Positions 53,567 through 60,568 of a stretch of DNA of 64,000 bases are shown here, piece after piece (within the stretch, counting starts at the first letter, position 1; every line of letters begins with the position of its first letter). Location: assembly GCF_039592695.1 (NCBI RefSeq), contig NZ_JBBUTK010000003.1:496001-560000 (forward strand). The letters are read 5' to 3'. The notes under the pieces were generated by a model. That model worked only from the letters and a program-made list of their open reading frames with translations, was not told the origin of the DNA and did not search any database. This DNA is from Flagellimonas_A sp039592695. Lineage in GTDB: Bacteria > Bacteroidota > Bacteroidia > Flavobacteriales > Flavobacteriaceae. The translations under genes and the position numbers were made by a program.

Positions 53567-53603
53567 TGGTATAACCAAAGCTTGCTGTCCCCTCAAGGGG
53601 ACA
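53567..53603. repeat. Palindromic repeat pair after arfB
   Basis: Two hairpins follow arfB: CAAGCTT-GGTATAACC-AAAGCTTG (about 53562-53585) and TGTCCCC-TCAA-GGGGACA (53586-53603). The second is identical to the palindrome at 49801-49818, so this is a dispersed repeat element. They may also act as terminators for arfB or the converging NTF2-like gene. Confidence 0.55.
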
Positions 53604-53666
53604 ACCCATAAGATTTCCCTTTGTTAGGAGAGGAACTCGCCTGCATGCAGATAGGTAATCGGAAGG

Positions 53667-54038
53667 CTATCCCATTTCTGGGACTTCATAGAAATACTGC
53701 GCTTTTTTGACTTTTCCGTTCTCGACCTCATAAACGCACAGTTCATCAAAAGCCCATCGGCCTTGTCCTTTGAAAGTGGCATCCATAGACATTGGTACCA
53801 CAAAATGATTTGCAGCAACTACGGGGTCGCCCACAGAACCTCCATGGATTTCCTCAATGCCTTCAGCCCATTCGAGATAAGCATTCCAGATGTTTTCTTT
53901 TCCCTTGGTCACCTTCTCACCGGGCATTCCGTCCATCTCTATGCTTTCGGCATCATCCGCATATAGATCATAGGCTTCTTTGTACTTTTCTTCCCTGCAG
54001 AATTGAACCAATTTGTCTGCTACTTCTTGTGTTGTCAT
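53667..54038 (-). CDS. NTF2/SnoaL-like protein
   Basis: 123 residues: helix EVADKLVQFCREEKYKEAYDLYADD, then MPGEKVTKGKENIWNAYLEW and a beta sheet ending with GRWAFDELCVYEVENGKVKKAQYFYEVPEMG. It is the single-domain SnoaL-like type and has the common nuclear transport factor 2 fold. No catalytic residues can be assigned. It is monocistronic and lies just left of the envelope redox cluster, but about 110 bp from its last gene; a link is not shown. Confidence 0.8.
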   Translation of the reverse strand: MTTQEVADKLVQFCREEKYKEAYDLYADDAESIEMDGMPGEKVTKGKENIWNAYLEWAEGIEEIHGGSVGDPVVAANHFVVPMSMDATFKGQGRWAFDELCVYEVENGKVKKAQYFYEVPEMG

Positions 54039-54145
54039 GAGTGTTTGTTTTTGGTTAATCCATTAAAGATAGTGAAGAACATGGTTTGCGGTTTTAAGGA
54101 AAAGTTAAATCAGATTCTTTCAATCTTTTGGCCAAAAAGAATACA

Positions 54146-55066
54146 TCAATCTTGCTGATTGTTGTCCTGCACTTTTTTTAAGTTCCGTTTAAAGTGAATC
54201 ACATAGGTCATATTGAACCCAAAGTTTAAATTCGGGTTTCTGAAATTGAAATTATGCCTCGTTTGTGTGATGAAGGCATCCTCGACCATACGGACCGCAT
54301 TGGTGAGCATAAACTGCAACATGACATCGCCTATTTCCCAATTTACGCCCAAGGCAAAAGGGCCATAAGTGTCAAAAGATTCTACAGGGTTGGTATTGTA
54401 ATAATATTCTGAAACCACCGAAACATGATTGCCCAGCTTGTACCTGCCACCAAAGCCAATGGCAAAATGGTTTTGGGGGTCTTCTTCTGAAAACACAAGC
54501 CCTCTATGGACAAACGTAGGCGCGATTTGAAGCGAGAAATTAGGAGTGACCTTTTTGGCGATGAGCATTTGCGTCGTATATGAAAGCCGGTCTGCAAAAT
54601 CATCTTGAATATTGGGTGCGGTCAGGGCCTCGCTAAAATAACTGGCACTTTGAAGCAGCGTAATGCTGAAGGGTGACCCCTTTTGGTCGCTGCGTTGTTG
54701 TACCAGTTTGTATTTCAGATAACCGTCGAACAGCCCGTCAAAGGTAGTGCCGCCGAATCCCATCAAAAACCTATCGCTGACACCATATTCCAATGCGATA
54801 CGGGTGCTCAAACGATCTGCGGCAAAACTCTGGGTTCTTTGTTCGGGAGTGTTCCAAAAACGGTTGGCCACGAAAACATCCAATATCCCTTTTTTTCGGG
54901 TCTCAATGGAGTGCCCGAAAGCAATTCTACTGAACTTGAACGTGGCTTGGGTATATTGTGGAATATCTTGCTGCTCCTCTTCAAGAATGCCCAAAAGGTC
55001 TTGCGCGACCATGGTATTTGCCACAGCTGCCCAAATCATAAACGTGATTAGCGCTCTAGCTTTCAT
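54146..55066 (-). CDS. DUF5777-family outer-membrane beta-barrel protein (copy 2)
   Basis: 306 residues from the ATG at 55066 (MKARALITFMIWAAVANTMVAQ is the signal peptide); an upstream in-frame ATG lies inside the YceI gene. The family pattern is ATFKFSRIAFGHSIETRKKG, then FGGTTFDGLFDGYLKYKLV and strands ending NLNFGFNMTYVIHFKRNLKK. It is probably an outer-membrane barrel of unknown cargo. It overlaps the YceI gene by 11 bp and is the last gene of the second half-cluster. A paralogue is at 58130-58978. Confidence 0.85.
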   Translation of the reverse strand: MKARALITFMIWAAVANTMVAQDLLGILEEEQQDIPQYTQATFKFSRIAFGHSIETRKKGILDVFVANRFWNTPEQRTQSFAADRLSTRIALEYGVSDRFLMGFGGTTFDGLFDGYLKYKLVQQRSDQKGSPFSITLLQSASYFSEALTAPNIQDDFADRLSYTTQMLIAKKVTPNFSLQIAPTFVHRGLVFSEEDPQNHFAIGFGGRYKLGNHVSVVSEYYYNTNPVESFDTYGPFALGVNWEIGDVMLQFMLTNAVRMVEDAFITQTRHNFNFRNPNLNFGFNMTYVIHFKRNLKKVQDNNQQD

Positions 55067-55601
55067 AGGGTTCATATTCAAATCGAAAATCCACAGAAAT
55101 AGTTTTTGCAATATTTCCCGCCAAAAGTGGCGGTATCTTTATATTGTAGTCTTTGACATAGGCCTCAAATGTGCCCGACAGCACATACTTGCCCTCTATA
55201 TTCTCAATTTTGGTCTTTATCTCCAACTCTTTGTTGACCCCGTGCATTGAAAATGTACCCCTGACCATTCTGGTCTGTTCGCCTTCGATAGAAGGATCAA
55301 AATCTATGATTTTGCCTTCAAAGGTGGCTTTTGGATAAATATCCGATTCAATATAGCTTTCGTTAAAATGCTCACGCATCAGAGCCTTTTCAAACACAAA
55401 AGCATTCATAAGCATACTGACTGCGATTTTCGAACTTTCGAAATCGATTATGCTTGACACCTGGTTGTTTTGGGCCTTGATGTTCTCTACTGAAGTGTAT
55501 GAGAAGAAAGAGACACTGCCCTGTCTGCAAATCACCTTTTCTGAATTATCGGTTTGCACACTGAACACCATGGTCAATATGAGCATAAACACCTTATTCA
55601 T
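55056..55601 (-). CDS. YceI-family periplasmic protein (copy 2)
   Basis: 181 residues. The N-terminus is a signal peptide (MNKVFMLILTMVFSVQT). The mature part is a YceI lipocalin-like barrel: VSSIIDFESSKIAVSMLMNAF, ALMREHFNESYIESDIYPKATFEGKI and KIPPLLAGNIAKTISVDF. YceI proteins bind long isoprenoid chains such as quinone tails in a hydrophobic pocket. It overlaps both neighbours (OB-fold upstream by 8 bp, barrel downstream by 11 bp), which shows tight coupling. Paralogue at 59407-59961. Confidence 0.9.
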   Translation of the reverse strand: MNKVFMLILTMVFSVQTDNSEKVICRQGSVSFFSYTSVENIKAQNNQVSSIIDFESSKIAVSMLMNAFVFEKALMREHFNESYIESDIYPKATFEGKIIDFDPSIEGEQTRMVRGTFSMHGVNKELEIKTKIENIEGKYVLSGTFEAYVKDYNIKIPPLLAGNIAKTISVDFRFEYEPYES

Positions 55602-56004
55602 TTTGCAAAGTATTGTTCATGACACAATTTAACAGTATTACATCATTCAGATATCCCTTTAGAACACCTTTGATGTCAATGGCATCACCTTCTGACAAAC
55701 CAAATTTAGAGTTTTCAAAAGATTCGTTCATTTCGCAAATTATGTAATGGTTACGGTTGGTGTTTCCCCTGATCAGAATGTTGAATTTACCATTTTTAGT
55801 ATTTGTCTCCTTTATGAATCCTTTTACTGACACCACTCCTTCCTTAGGAAAACTTTCATCGTTTTTTAAATCATTAATAAGTTCGTCGGCACTGTAAAAT
55901 GCAATGGGCGCAACCATTGTAATGTCTTTTTGAAATATACTTTCACAACAAACCAAAAACAATGACAAAAAAATGAGGGCAACGATGTGTTTTGAATTTG
56001 TCAT
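55594..56004 (-). CDS. OB-fold lipoprotein (copy 2)
   Basis: 136 residues from the ATG at 56004, which starts a lipoprotein signal (MTNSKHIVALIFLSLFLVCC); an upstream in-frame ATG at 56064 would bury it. The mature part SVKGFIKETNTKNGKFNILI and SEGDAIDIKGVLKGYLNDVILLNCVM is an OB-like barrel, matching the tRNA_anti-like/OB-fold small lipoproteins of Bacteroidota. Paralogue at 58991-59404. It overlaps the YceI gene by 8 bp. Ligand unknown. Confidence 0.75.
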   Translation of the reverse strand: MTNSKHIVALIFLSLFLVCCESIFQKDITMVAPIAFYSADELINDLKNDESFPKEGVVSVKGFIKETNTKNGKFNILIRGNTNRNHYIICEMNESFENSKFGLSEGDAIDIKGVLKGYLNDVILLNCVMNNTLQNE

Positions 56005-56081
56005 AAGCCTTGTAAAGTTCTTAAAAAGAAAATTAACCCGATACTCGTTTTTGTTCTTGCGCATGATGGTTTGTTAAAATA

Positions 56082-56107
56082 CTGGGGAACCCAAATAGGT
56101 TCCCCAG
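56082..56107 (-). terminator. Hairpin between the cupredoxin lipoprotein gene and the OB-fold gene
   Basis: CTGGGGAACC and GGTTCCCCAG form a perfect 10-bp stem around a 6-base loop, 51 bases after the cupredoxin gene stop. On the minus strand it is followed by TATTTTAAC, a weak U-rich tail. It could be a terminator, an attenuator or an mRNA-end stabiliser. Confidence 0.5.
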
Positions 56108-56157
56108 AGCTAACCAAACTTAACTAATCAAACACTAAACTTATTTTTCAGATCTCC

Positions 56158-57705
56158 TTAGTCTACAATCACAAATATGCCCGTCATCGAACCATGGAAC
56201 TCGCAATTGTAAAAAAGCTTATCAGGAGCGTCTTGAGGTACTGTAAATGTTATCTGACCAGATGAAGCCCCATTATTTGCAACCCCATCATCAAAAGTAT
56301 CGCCTGTGCCTGTGCCTTGGACCGACTTTATCAAAAATGGATGGCCGGGAGTATCAACATTAAAAACATAGGTTCTACCCCTTGTCAATGTAAAATTTGG
56401 GTTTTCAGCTTCATCCAAACCGCTATCGCTAAAGGTGTAGGAGGAAGCACCAATATTTCCAACCGTGAACGAGCTGCTCGTATCTTCATCGACAATCCGT
56501 ATTCTGCCCGTCATGGTACCGTGAAATTCACAATTGTAGAACAATACGTCAGGTGCACCTTCAGGCACCGTAAATGAAATCGTACCTGTCGCAGCACCAT
56601 TATTCGTGACACCATCATCAAAAGTATCGCCAGTACCGGTGCTTTGATTGGTCTTGATTAAAAACGGATGTCCGGGAGCATCTACGTTAAATTCATACGT
56701 TTTGCCCCTTATCAGTTCAATTTCAGGATTTTGAACATCAGTAAAAGCAAATGTATAAGCAGTGGCACCAACATTGCCCACTTCAAACGTTCTTTCAACT
56801 TCTGACTGTTGGTCATCATTTTCTGGAGCTGGCTCCGTATCTGGATTGACAATTGGCCAAATACCAGCAACTGGGAAACCTACACCAAAATTATCACCCC
56901 TATTTTCGTCTCCGCCGAAGTAGTACAAAGGCCAACCTTTATAGGTTACCTGGGTCTCGCCGAAAACATCGATCGTGCCAAAATCCGAGGGATCAAAAAT
57001 GCTGGGGATATTGACAACATCTATTTTAAGAATGGGCCATACTCCATCATTTGAAAAGTCTTCGTTGGTGAAGGTGTTCGTGTCTTCCTTGTCATTTGAA
57101 AAATGATAAATGGTACGCCCACTGGCATTGGTCATGTAAAATGTTTCCTCATCACCTGGTTGGTAGGTTGAAGTAAGGTTGGTTTCGTTGCCATCGGCAT
57201 CGCGCCCCACCAATTGTGCTCTGGTAACCATAATTGAGTAATCAGGTTTTGCCACAAACCACACTCCCCCGGATCCATCACCGTTGACATCACCTGCTGC
57301 CGCATCATTGACGAAGCGATACAATGGCCATCCTTTAAAGGTTGTTTGTTCAGCGCCATCTTCTCGTGTAATGGCGCCAAAATCAGCTGTATCAAGGCCC
57401 TCATCCAAAGTCAATTCTGAAGGGTTAAAAGCAGGCCAAACATCAGCACAATCGCCAAGGCAATTGGCATCACCCTTACTGTCTGGTGCAAAAAAGTAAA
57501 GTGTAAAACCATCGGCATCTGTCAATACTTGACCAAATGTGGCGTCGTTTCGCAATTGAACTTGGTTTGGGTCTTCAGAGCTTCCGTCATCATCCCCTGG
57601 GTCTTCACCTTGATCAGGCGGGTTTGGGTCACCACCATAACCATCATCTGTCTCGCAAGCTGCTATGGCTGTTATTACCAACAATGCTAAAATCATCTTT
57701 TTCAT
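56158..57705 (-). CDS. Lipoprotein with two secreted repeats and two cupredoxin domains
   Basis: 515 residues. The signal ends at acylated C17 (AIAAC), followed by an Asp/Gly/Pro linker to about residue 48. Two Lipoprotein_15-type repeats come next, each with GWPLYRF or GWPLYYF (about 50-155 and 170-285). Then two cupredoxin domains: the first has H346 (PGHPFLI), C392, H395 and M398 (YNCEFHGTM), the second H455, C501, H504 and M507 (YNCEFHGSM). Each set is a full type-1 copper site, with unusually short CxxHxxM spacing. The two cupredoxins are nearly identical, a recent internal duplication. It should shuttle electrons or hold copper in the envelope. A 12-bp direct-repeat pair lies upstream. 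Confidence 0.88.
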   Translation of the reverse strand: MKKMILALLVITAIAACETDDGYGGDPNPPDQGEDPGDDDGSSEDPNQVQLRNDATFGQVLTDADGFTLYFFAPDSKGDANCLGDCADVWPAFNPSELTLDEGLDTADFGAITREDGAEQTTFKGWPLYRFVNDAAAGDVNGDGSGGVWFVAKPDYSIMVTRAQLVGRDADGNETNLTSTYQPGDEETFYMTNASGRTIYHFSNDKEDTNTFTNEDFSNDGVWPILKIDVVNIPSIFDPSDFGTIDVFGETQVTYKGWPLYYFGGDENRGDNFGVGFPVAGIWPIVNPDTEPAPENDDQQSEVERTFEVGNVGATAYTFAFTDVQNPEIELIRGKTYEFNVDAPGHPFLIKTNQSTGTGDTFDDGVTNNGAATGTISFTVPEGAPDVLFYNCEFHGTMTGRIRIVDEDTSSSFTVGNIGASSYTFSDSGLDEAENPNFTLTRGRTYVFNVDTPGHPFLIKSVQGTGTGDTFDDGVANNGASSGQITFTVPQDAPDKLFYNCEFHGSMTGIFVIVD

Positions 57706-57775
57706 TTTGTTTGTTTTTAGAATTAATACTGGCCCAAAGAACGCCCTAACTACGGCCGTTTACCTAATAAAGTAG

Positions 57776-57807
57776 TGTCAAGCGGAAAAATGGGCTTTAA
57801 AGCGGAA
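57776..57807 (-). promoter_or_regulatory. Direct-repeat regulator site, pair B
   Basis: On the minus strand TTCCGCTTTAAA (57807-57796) and TTCCGCTTGACA (57787-57776) are 20 bp apart start to start. They match the pair A sites (TTCCCTTTCACA) in 8-9 of 12 positions, giving TTCC-S-Y-TT-N-A-M-A. The pair lies 71-102 bases upstream of the cupredoxin lipoprotein ATG, almost the same distance as pair A from its gene. LytTR proteins bind direct repeats in this way, so it is probably the binding site of the protein encoded at 60569. Confidence 0.7.
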
Positions 57808-57845
57808 TGCATTTTTGTTATACTTCGTTTTTGTTGTATTTGGTC

Positions 57846-58118
57846 TCAACAATTGCAAACAAGTCTTTTGCCGTACTGGGTTTGGGAAGGTATTTCCCCA
57901 ATTTCAGGATAACCCATCTCGGTCAATGTGTTCAAAGCGACCGCCAGTTCGTTCGCCCTGAAAAAACTGAAAATGACCATCGCATATTCTGGATAAAGGT
58001 TGATGTCGGCGATATCCTCAATTTTTTGAAGCTCTTCCTTGATTTTAAATTGGCATCGTCTGCAAAAGCTCTTTTGAACTTCAATTTTTGCCACATTTCT
58101 TTTTGTTGCTGTTTTCAT
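57846..58118 (-). CDS. Small HMA-like CxxC protein
   Basis: 90 residues with no signal peptide. C19-R-R-C22 in KIEVQKSFCRRCQFKIKEEL, followed by NLYPEYAMVIFSF and ALNTLTEMGYPEIGEI, follows the pattern of heavy-metal-associated (ferredoxin-like) domains, where the CxxC binds copper or similar metals. It ends VCNC, a further Cys pair. It is a likely cytoplasmic metal chaperone or sensor. It is the last gene of half-cluster A, 11 bp after the barrel gene. Confidence 0.7.
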   Translation of the reverse strand: MKTATKRNVAKIEVQKSFCRRCQFKIKEELQKIEDIADINLYPEYAMVIFSFFRANELAVALNTLTEMGYPEIGEIPSQTQYGKRLVCNC

Positions 58119-58129
58119 GTATGTTTTTG

Positions 58130-58978
58130 TTAATTGAATACTCTTGAAAGGTTAAATCCGAAGAAAAAATCCCCCGACCCCCAATCACCAGTGCCTTGAC
58201 CCAAAAAGCCATTGGTATTCATGGGCTGGGCATTCGTAAAATGAAGCTGAAAGACGTGGCCCCCTGTTTCAATGTCTACCCCTACCGAAAGTGAATTTCT
58301 AAAAGGTGAAGTCTCTGCCCGGTTTAAATGAAGTCCGTAATCAAAATTGAGTGAAAATCTCTTGGTCAGTTTTTGTCTTCCCCCAAAACCAATGACGTAT
58401 TGTGAATTGTGCTGTTCATTTATTGCGACATAGTTGTCGTGAAAAAATGTTGGCATAAGCTGTAAAGACAAACTTTCACTTATCTTTTTTGATATTAAAA
58501 GTTGTGCGGTGTAGCCCAATCTGTTTTCAAACTCAAGCCCAGGTAGTACAACTTCGTCCAAAGCGGTATTCACCAAAATGTTGTTTGAACTGACAATGGT
58601 GAACGGAAAACCTCCTTTTTTCTCCCTAAACAGTCTAAGTTTTAGTGAGCTTTCATAGATTTTTTGAAAAGAGCTTCTTGAGACACCAATGTTGATGCCA
58701 TCGGAAATACCGTAAATAAAATTCAGTCGGGTCACGGCTTGGTCCAACCCGAAAAAATCTTCAAACCCTGTTTTCACAGAGCCAAATCTGTGGGAGACCA
58801 CAAAATAAAGTTCCTTTGATGAGACCATTTTTGTGGATTCGAAGTTTACAATCTTAAGGCCTTTAAAAGCGGCGCTTTTGTAATCATCCACTTCTACCGT
58901 ATCCAATTCGGCCAACAAATCATCCTGGCCTAAAAGTCCAAATGGCAACAGCAGCAGTATGCAAATAAAATTTTTCAT
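58130..58978 (-). CDS. DUF5777-family outer-membrane beta-barrel protein (copy 1)
   Basis: 282 residues. MKNFICILLLLPFGLLGQ is the signal peptide. The mature part contains AAFKGLKIVNFESTKMV and LYFVVSHRFGSVKTGFEDFFGLDQA, characteristic of DUF5777, and repeated amphipathic strands with aromatic ends to the final NLSRVFN. It is probably an outer-membrane barrel of unknown cargo. It follows the OB-fold gene by 12 bp. It is clearly a paralogue of the barrel at 54146. Confidence 0.87.
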   Translation of the reverse strand: MKNFICILLLLPFGLLGQDDLLAELDTVEVDDYKSAAFKGLKIVNFESTKMVSSKELYFVVSHRFGSVKTGFEDFFGLDQAVTRLNFIYGISDGINIGVSRSSFQKIYESSLKLRLFREKKGGFPFTIVSSNNILVNTALDEVVLPGLEFENRLGYTAQLLISKKISESLSLQLMPTFFHDNYVAINEQHNSQYVIGFGGRQKLTKRFSLNFDYGLHLNRAETSPFRNSLSVGVDIETGGHVFQLHFTNAQPMNTNGFLGQGTGDWGSGDFFFGFNLSRVFN

Positions 58979-58990
58979 GTTTGTTTTGTT

Positions 58991-59404
58991 TTATAGTTGA
59001 TGTCTCTTGTCAATAACCGAGGCTTGGTCAATTTTTACCTGTAACAACAATTCATCAAAGCCGACACATCTTCCCTTGATTACGATGGGCTGTCCATCTT
59101 CAAAATTGTTTTCAGCGTTGGCCAGAAAATTGACCATGACCCTTTTGTCAAGCACGATGCTGTTCTGTTCGACCTCTGTTATTGTTCCAGAAACCTCAAG
59201 GACTTCATCCATATACTTTTGAACCGAAGAGGCTTCGTTGTTTGCAAAAAAGTATTGCAGTTCATCAGCTGCGATCTGAAAAGTGGCCTCTTCTTTTGAT
59301 ATTTCCCGGTGTTTTGAGTTAAAGGTCATGTTGTAGGCAACCCCTGCCAAAATTGCCAGTGCCAAAACAACCAATCCGATGATATATAGCCGTCTCTTTT
59401 TCAT
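58991..59404 (-). CDS. Membrane-anchored OB-fold protein (copy 1)
   Basis: 137 residues. One N-terminal membrane helix (RRLYIIGLVVLALAILAGVAY) anchors a periplasmic domain. FQIAADELQYFFANNEASSV is followed by VLEVSGTITEVEQNSIVLD and GQPIVIKGRCVGFDELLLQV, which fit an OB-like barrel, matching the second copy at 55594. Unlike that copy it is anchored by a helix and not by a lipid. Ligand unknown. It follows YceI-1 by 2 bp. Confidence 0.75.
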   Translation of the reverse strand: MKKRRLYIIGLVVLALAILAGVAYNMTFNSKHREISKEEATFQIAADELQYFFANNEASSVQKYMDEVLEVSGTITEVEQNSIVLDKRVMVNFLANAENNFEDGQPIVIKGRCVGFDELLLQVKIDQASVIDKRHQL

Positions 59405-59406
59405 GA

Positions 59407-59961
59407 TCAGTTGAGATTAAAATCAAGGGACACCTTTACTTCTTTGGCAATTTTGTTTTTGACAATCGATGGGATCTTGATGTCAAAATCATCAGGGGTG
59501 ACAATGAACGAACCCCTGATGACAACACCATCACCAGACTTGCTAACATCTAAATGCGTATCAATGTTCTTTTCTTTTCCATGCAATTGTAATTTCCCAT
59601 CTACGCGCACTTTTTTGGGTTCATTGCCCAAGTCAGTGATGTTAAAATCAATAAGTTTTCCTTTGAATGTGGCTTTGGGATAGGTTTCTGATTCGATGTA
59701 GTTCTCATTAAAGTGTTCTTCCATCAACGAGTTTTTGAATCGAAATCCTTTTATCAAAGCCAAAGAGGCTATTTCATTTTTTTCGGTGTCCATAACGGCT
59801 GTGACCGATTCGTTTTTGGCCTCAACGGGCTCGAACAAGGCCTCAGATGCTTCAAACTCAACCGTTCCGTTTTTGTCGACCAATCGTTGGGCCGTTGATT
59901 TGAAACTGGTAAATGCCAAAAGCAGCAGTGTAATCGTTATAGTGGTTCGTCGTATTTTCAT
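59407..59961 (-). CDS. YceI-family periplasmic protein (copy 1)
   Basis: 184 residues. A signal peptide (MKIRRTTITITLLLLAFTSF) precedes a YceI barrel with ALIKGFRFKNSLMEEHFNEN, YIESETYPKATFKGKL and FDIKIPSIVKNKIAKEVKVS. YceI proteins bind polyisoprenoid chains. The conserved HFNENYIES block is shared with copy 2 (HFNESYIES), showing that the two arose by duplication. It follows the cytochrome gene by 26 bp and precedes the OB-fold gene by 2 bp. Confidence 0.92.
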   Translation of the reverse strand: MKIRRTTITITLLLLAFTSFKSTAQRLVDKNGTVEFEASEALFEPVEAKNESVTAVMDTEKNEIASLALIKGFRFKNSLMEEHFNENYIESETYPKATFKGKLIDFNITDLGNEPKKVRVDGKLQLHGKEKNIDTHLDVSKSGDGVVIRGSFIVTPDDFDIKIPSIVKNKIAKEVKVSLDFNLN

Positions 59962-59987
59962 TTTTAAGGATCTTTAATTTGTTATAT

Positions 59988-60383
59988 TTAATTTTCAGGT
60001 GTTCCTTTTTCAATCCATTCATCAAAAGCATCAATGGTACTTTGCGGCAAACGCCCTGCAGGAGGCATTGCCCCAGCTGCTCCGGATTGCCTGGATATGG
60101 CACTTAAGATTCCGTTTGCCCTCGCACTTACCTGTGAAAAGTTTACCAATGCGAAAGGTGCCCCGTTTCGTGGCGGACTGGAATGGCACGAAATACAGTT
60201 GGAGTCAACTATTGCCTTGATGGTGTCATCATAAGTAATGGCCGAATCTGTCGGGTCTTCCCCAGACCCATCATCTTCATTGTCCGTGCCATCAGGGGCA
60301 ATCAAATCGTTTTCACTGTCGTACGTACAGGAAGTCAGCAATGCCAGAAAGCATCCTATCAGTAAAATTTTGGTCTTGTTCAT
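59988..60383 (-). CDS. Cytochrome c lipoprotein
   Basis: 131 residues. The signal ends at acylated C19 (LLTSC), with an acidic linker after it. A single haem-binding motif is C63-I-S-C66-H67 (VDSNCISCHSSPP), and a distal Met ligand is likely M106 in AAGAMPPAGRLPQ, the usual ending of small mono-haem cytochromes in Bacteroidota. It is an envelope electron carrier. As first gene of half-cluster A it lies directly downstream of regulator site pair A. Confidence 0.9.
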   Translation of the reverse strand: MNKTKILLIGCFLALLTSCTYDSENDLIAPDGTDNEDDGSGEDPTDSAITYDDTIKAIVDSNCISCHSSPPRNGAPFALVNFSQVSARANGILSAISRQSGAAGAMPPAGRLPQSTIDAFDEWIEKGTPEN

Positions 60384-60432
60384 TTTTCTTCCGTTTGTGA
60401 TTCTGTGGTGCTAAGCAACTGATATTTGGCAT

Positions 60433-60445
60433 CTTACTAAGTAAG
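60433..60445. promoter_or_regulatory. Inverted repeat near the cytochrome c promoter
   Basis: CTTACT-A-AGTAAG is a 6-bp perfect inverted repeat with a single central base, 50 bases upstream of the cytochrome ATG and just downstream of the direct-repeat pair. It overlaps the likely -7 region of the minus-strand promoter. A related stretch (TTTATTAGGTAA) occupies the same place before the cupredoxin gene. Confidence 0.4.
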
Positions 60446-60451
60446 AATCTG

Positions 60452-60483
60452 TGTGAAAGGGAATTCTTGAATGTGAAAGGGAA
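60452..60483 (-). promoter_or_regulatory. Direct-repeat regulator site, pair A
   Basis: TTCCCTTTCACA occurs twice on the minus strand (60483-60472 and 60463-60452), identical, with a period of 20 bp, two turns of the helix. The pair sits 69-100 bases upstream of the cytochrome ATG and in the gap before the divergent LytTR gene. Direct repeats of this length and spacing are the usual target of LytTR DNA-binding domains. A matching pair B is at 57776-57807. Confidence 0.75.
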
Positions 60484-60568
60484 AAATTGGGGGTTTAAAA
60501 TTTCACCTATATGGTAAATCTTTCATGTTTGCGAATTGAATCTTTAAATTGCAGGTACATTTTTCAAA

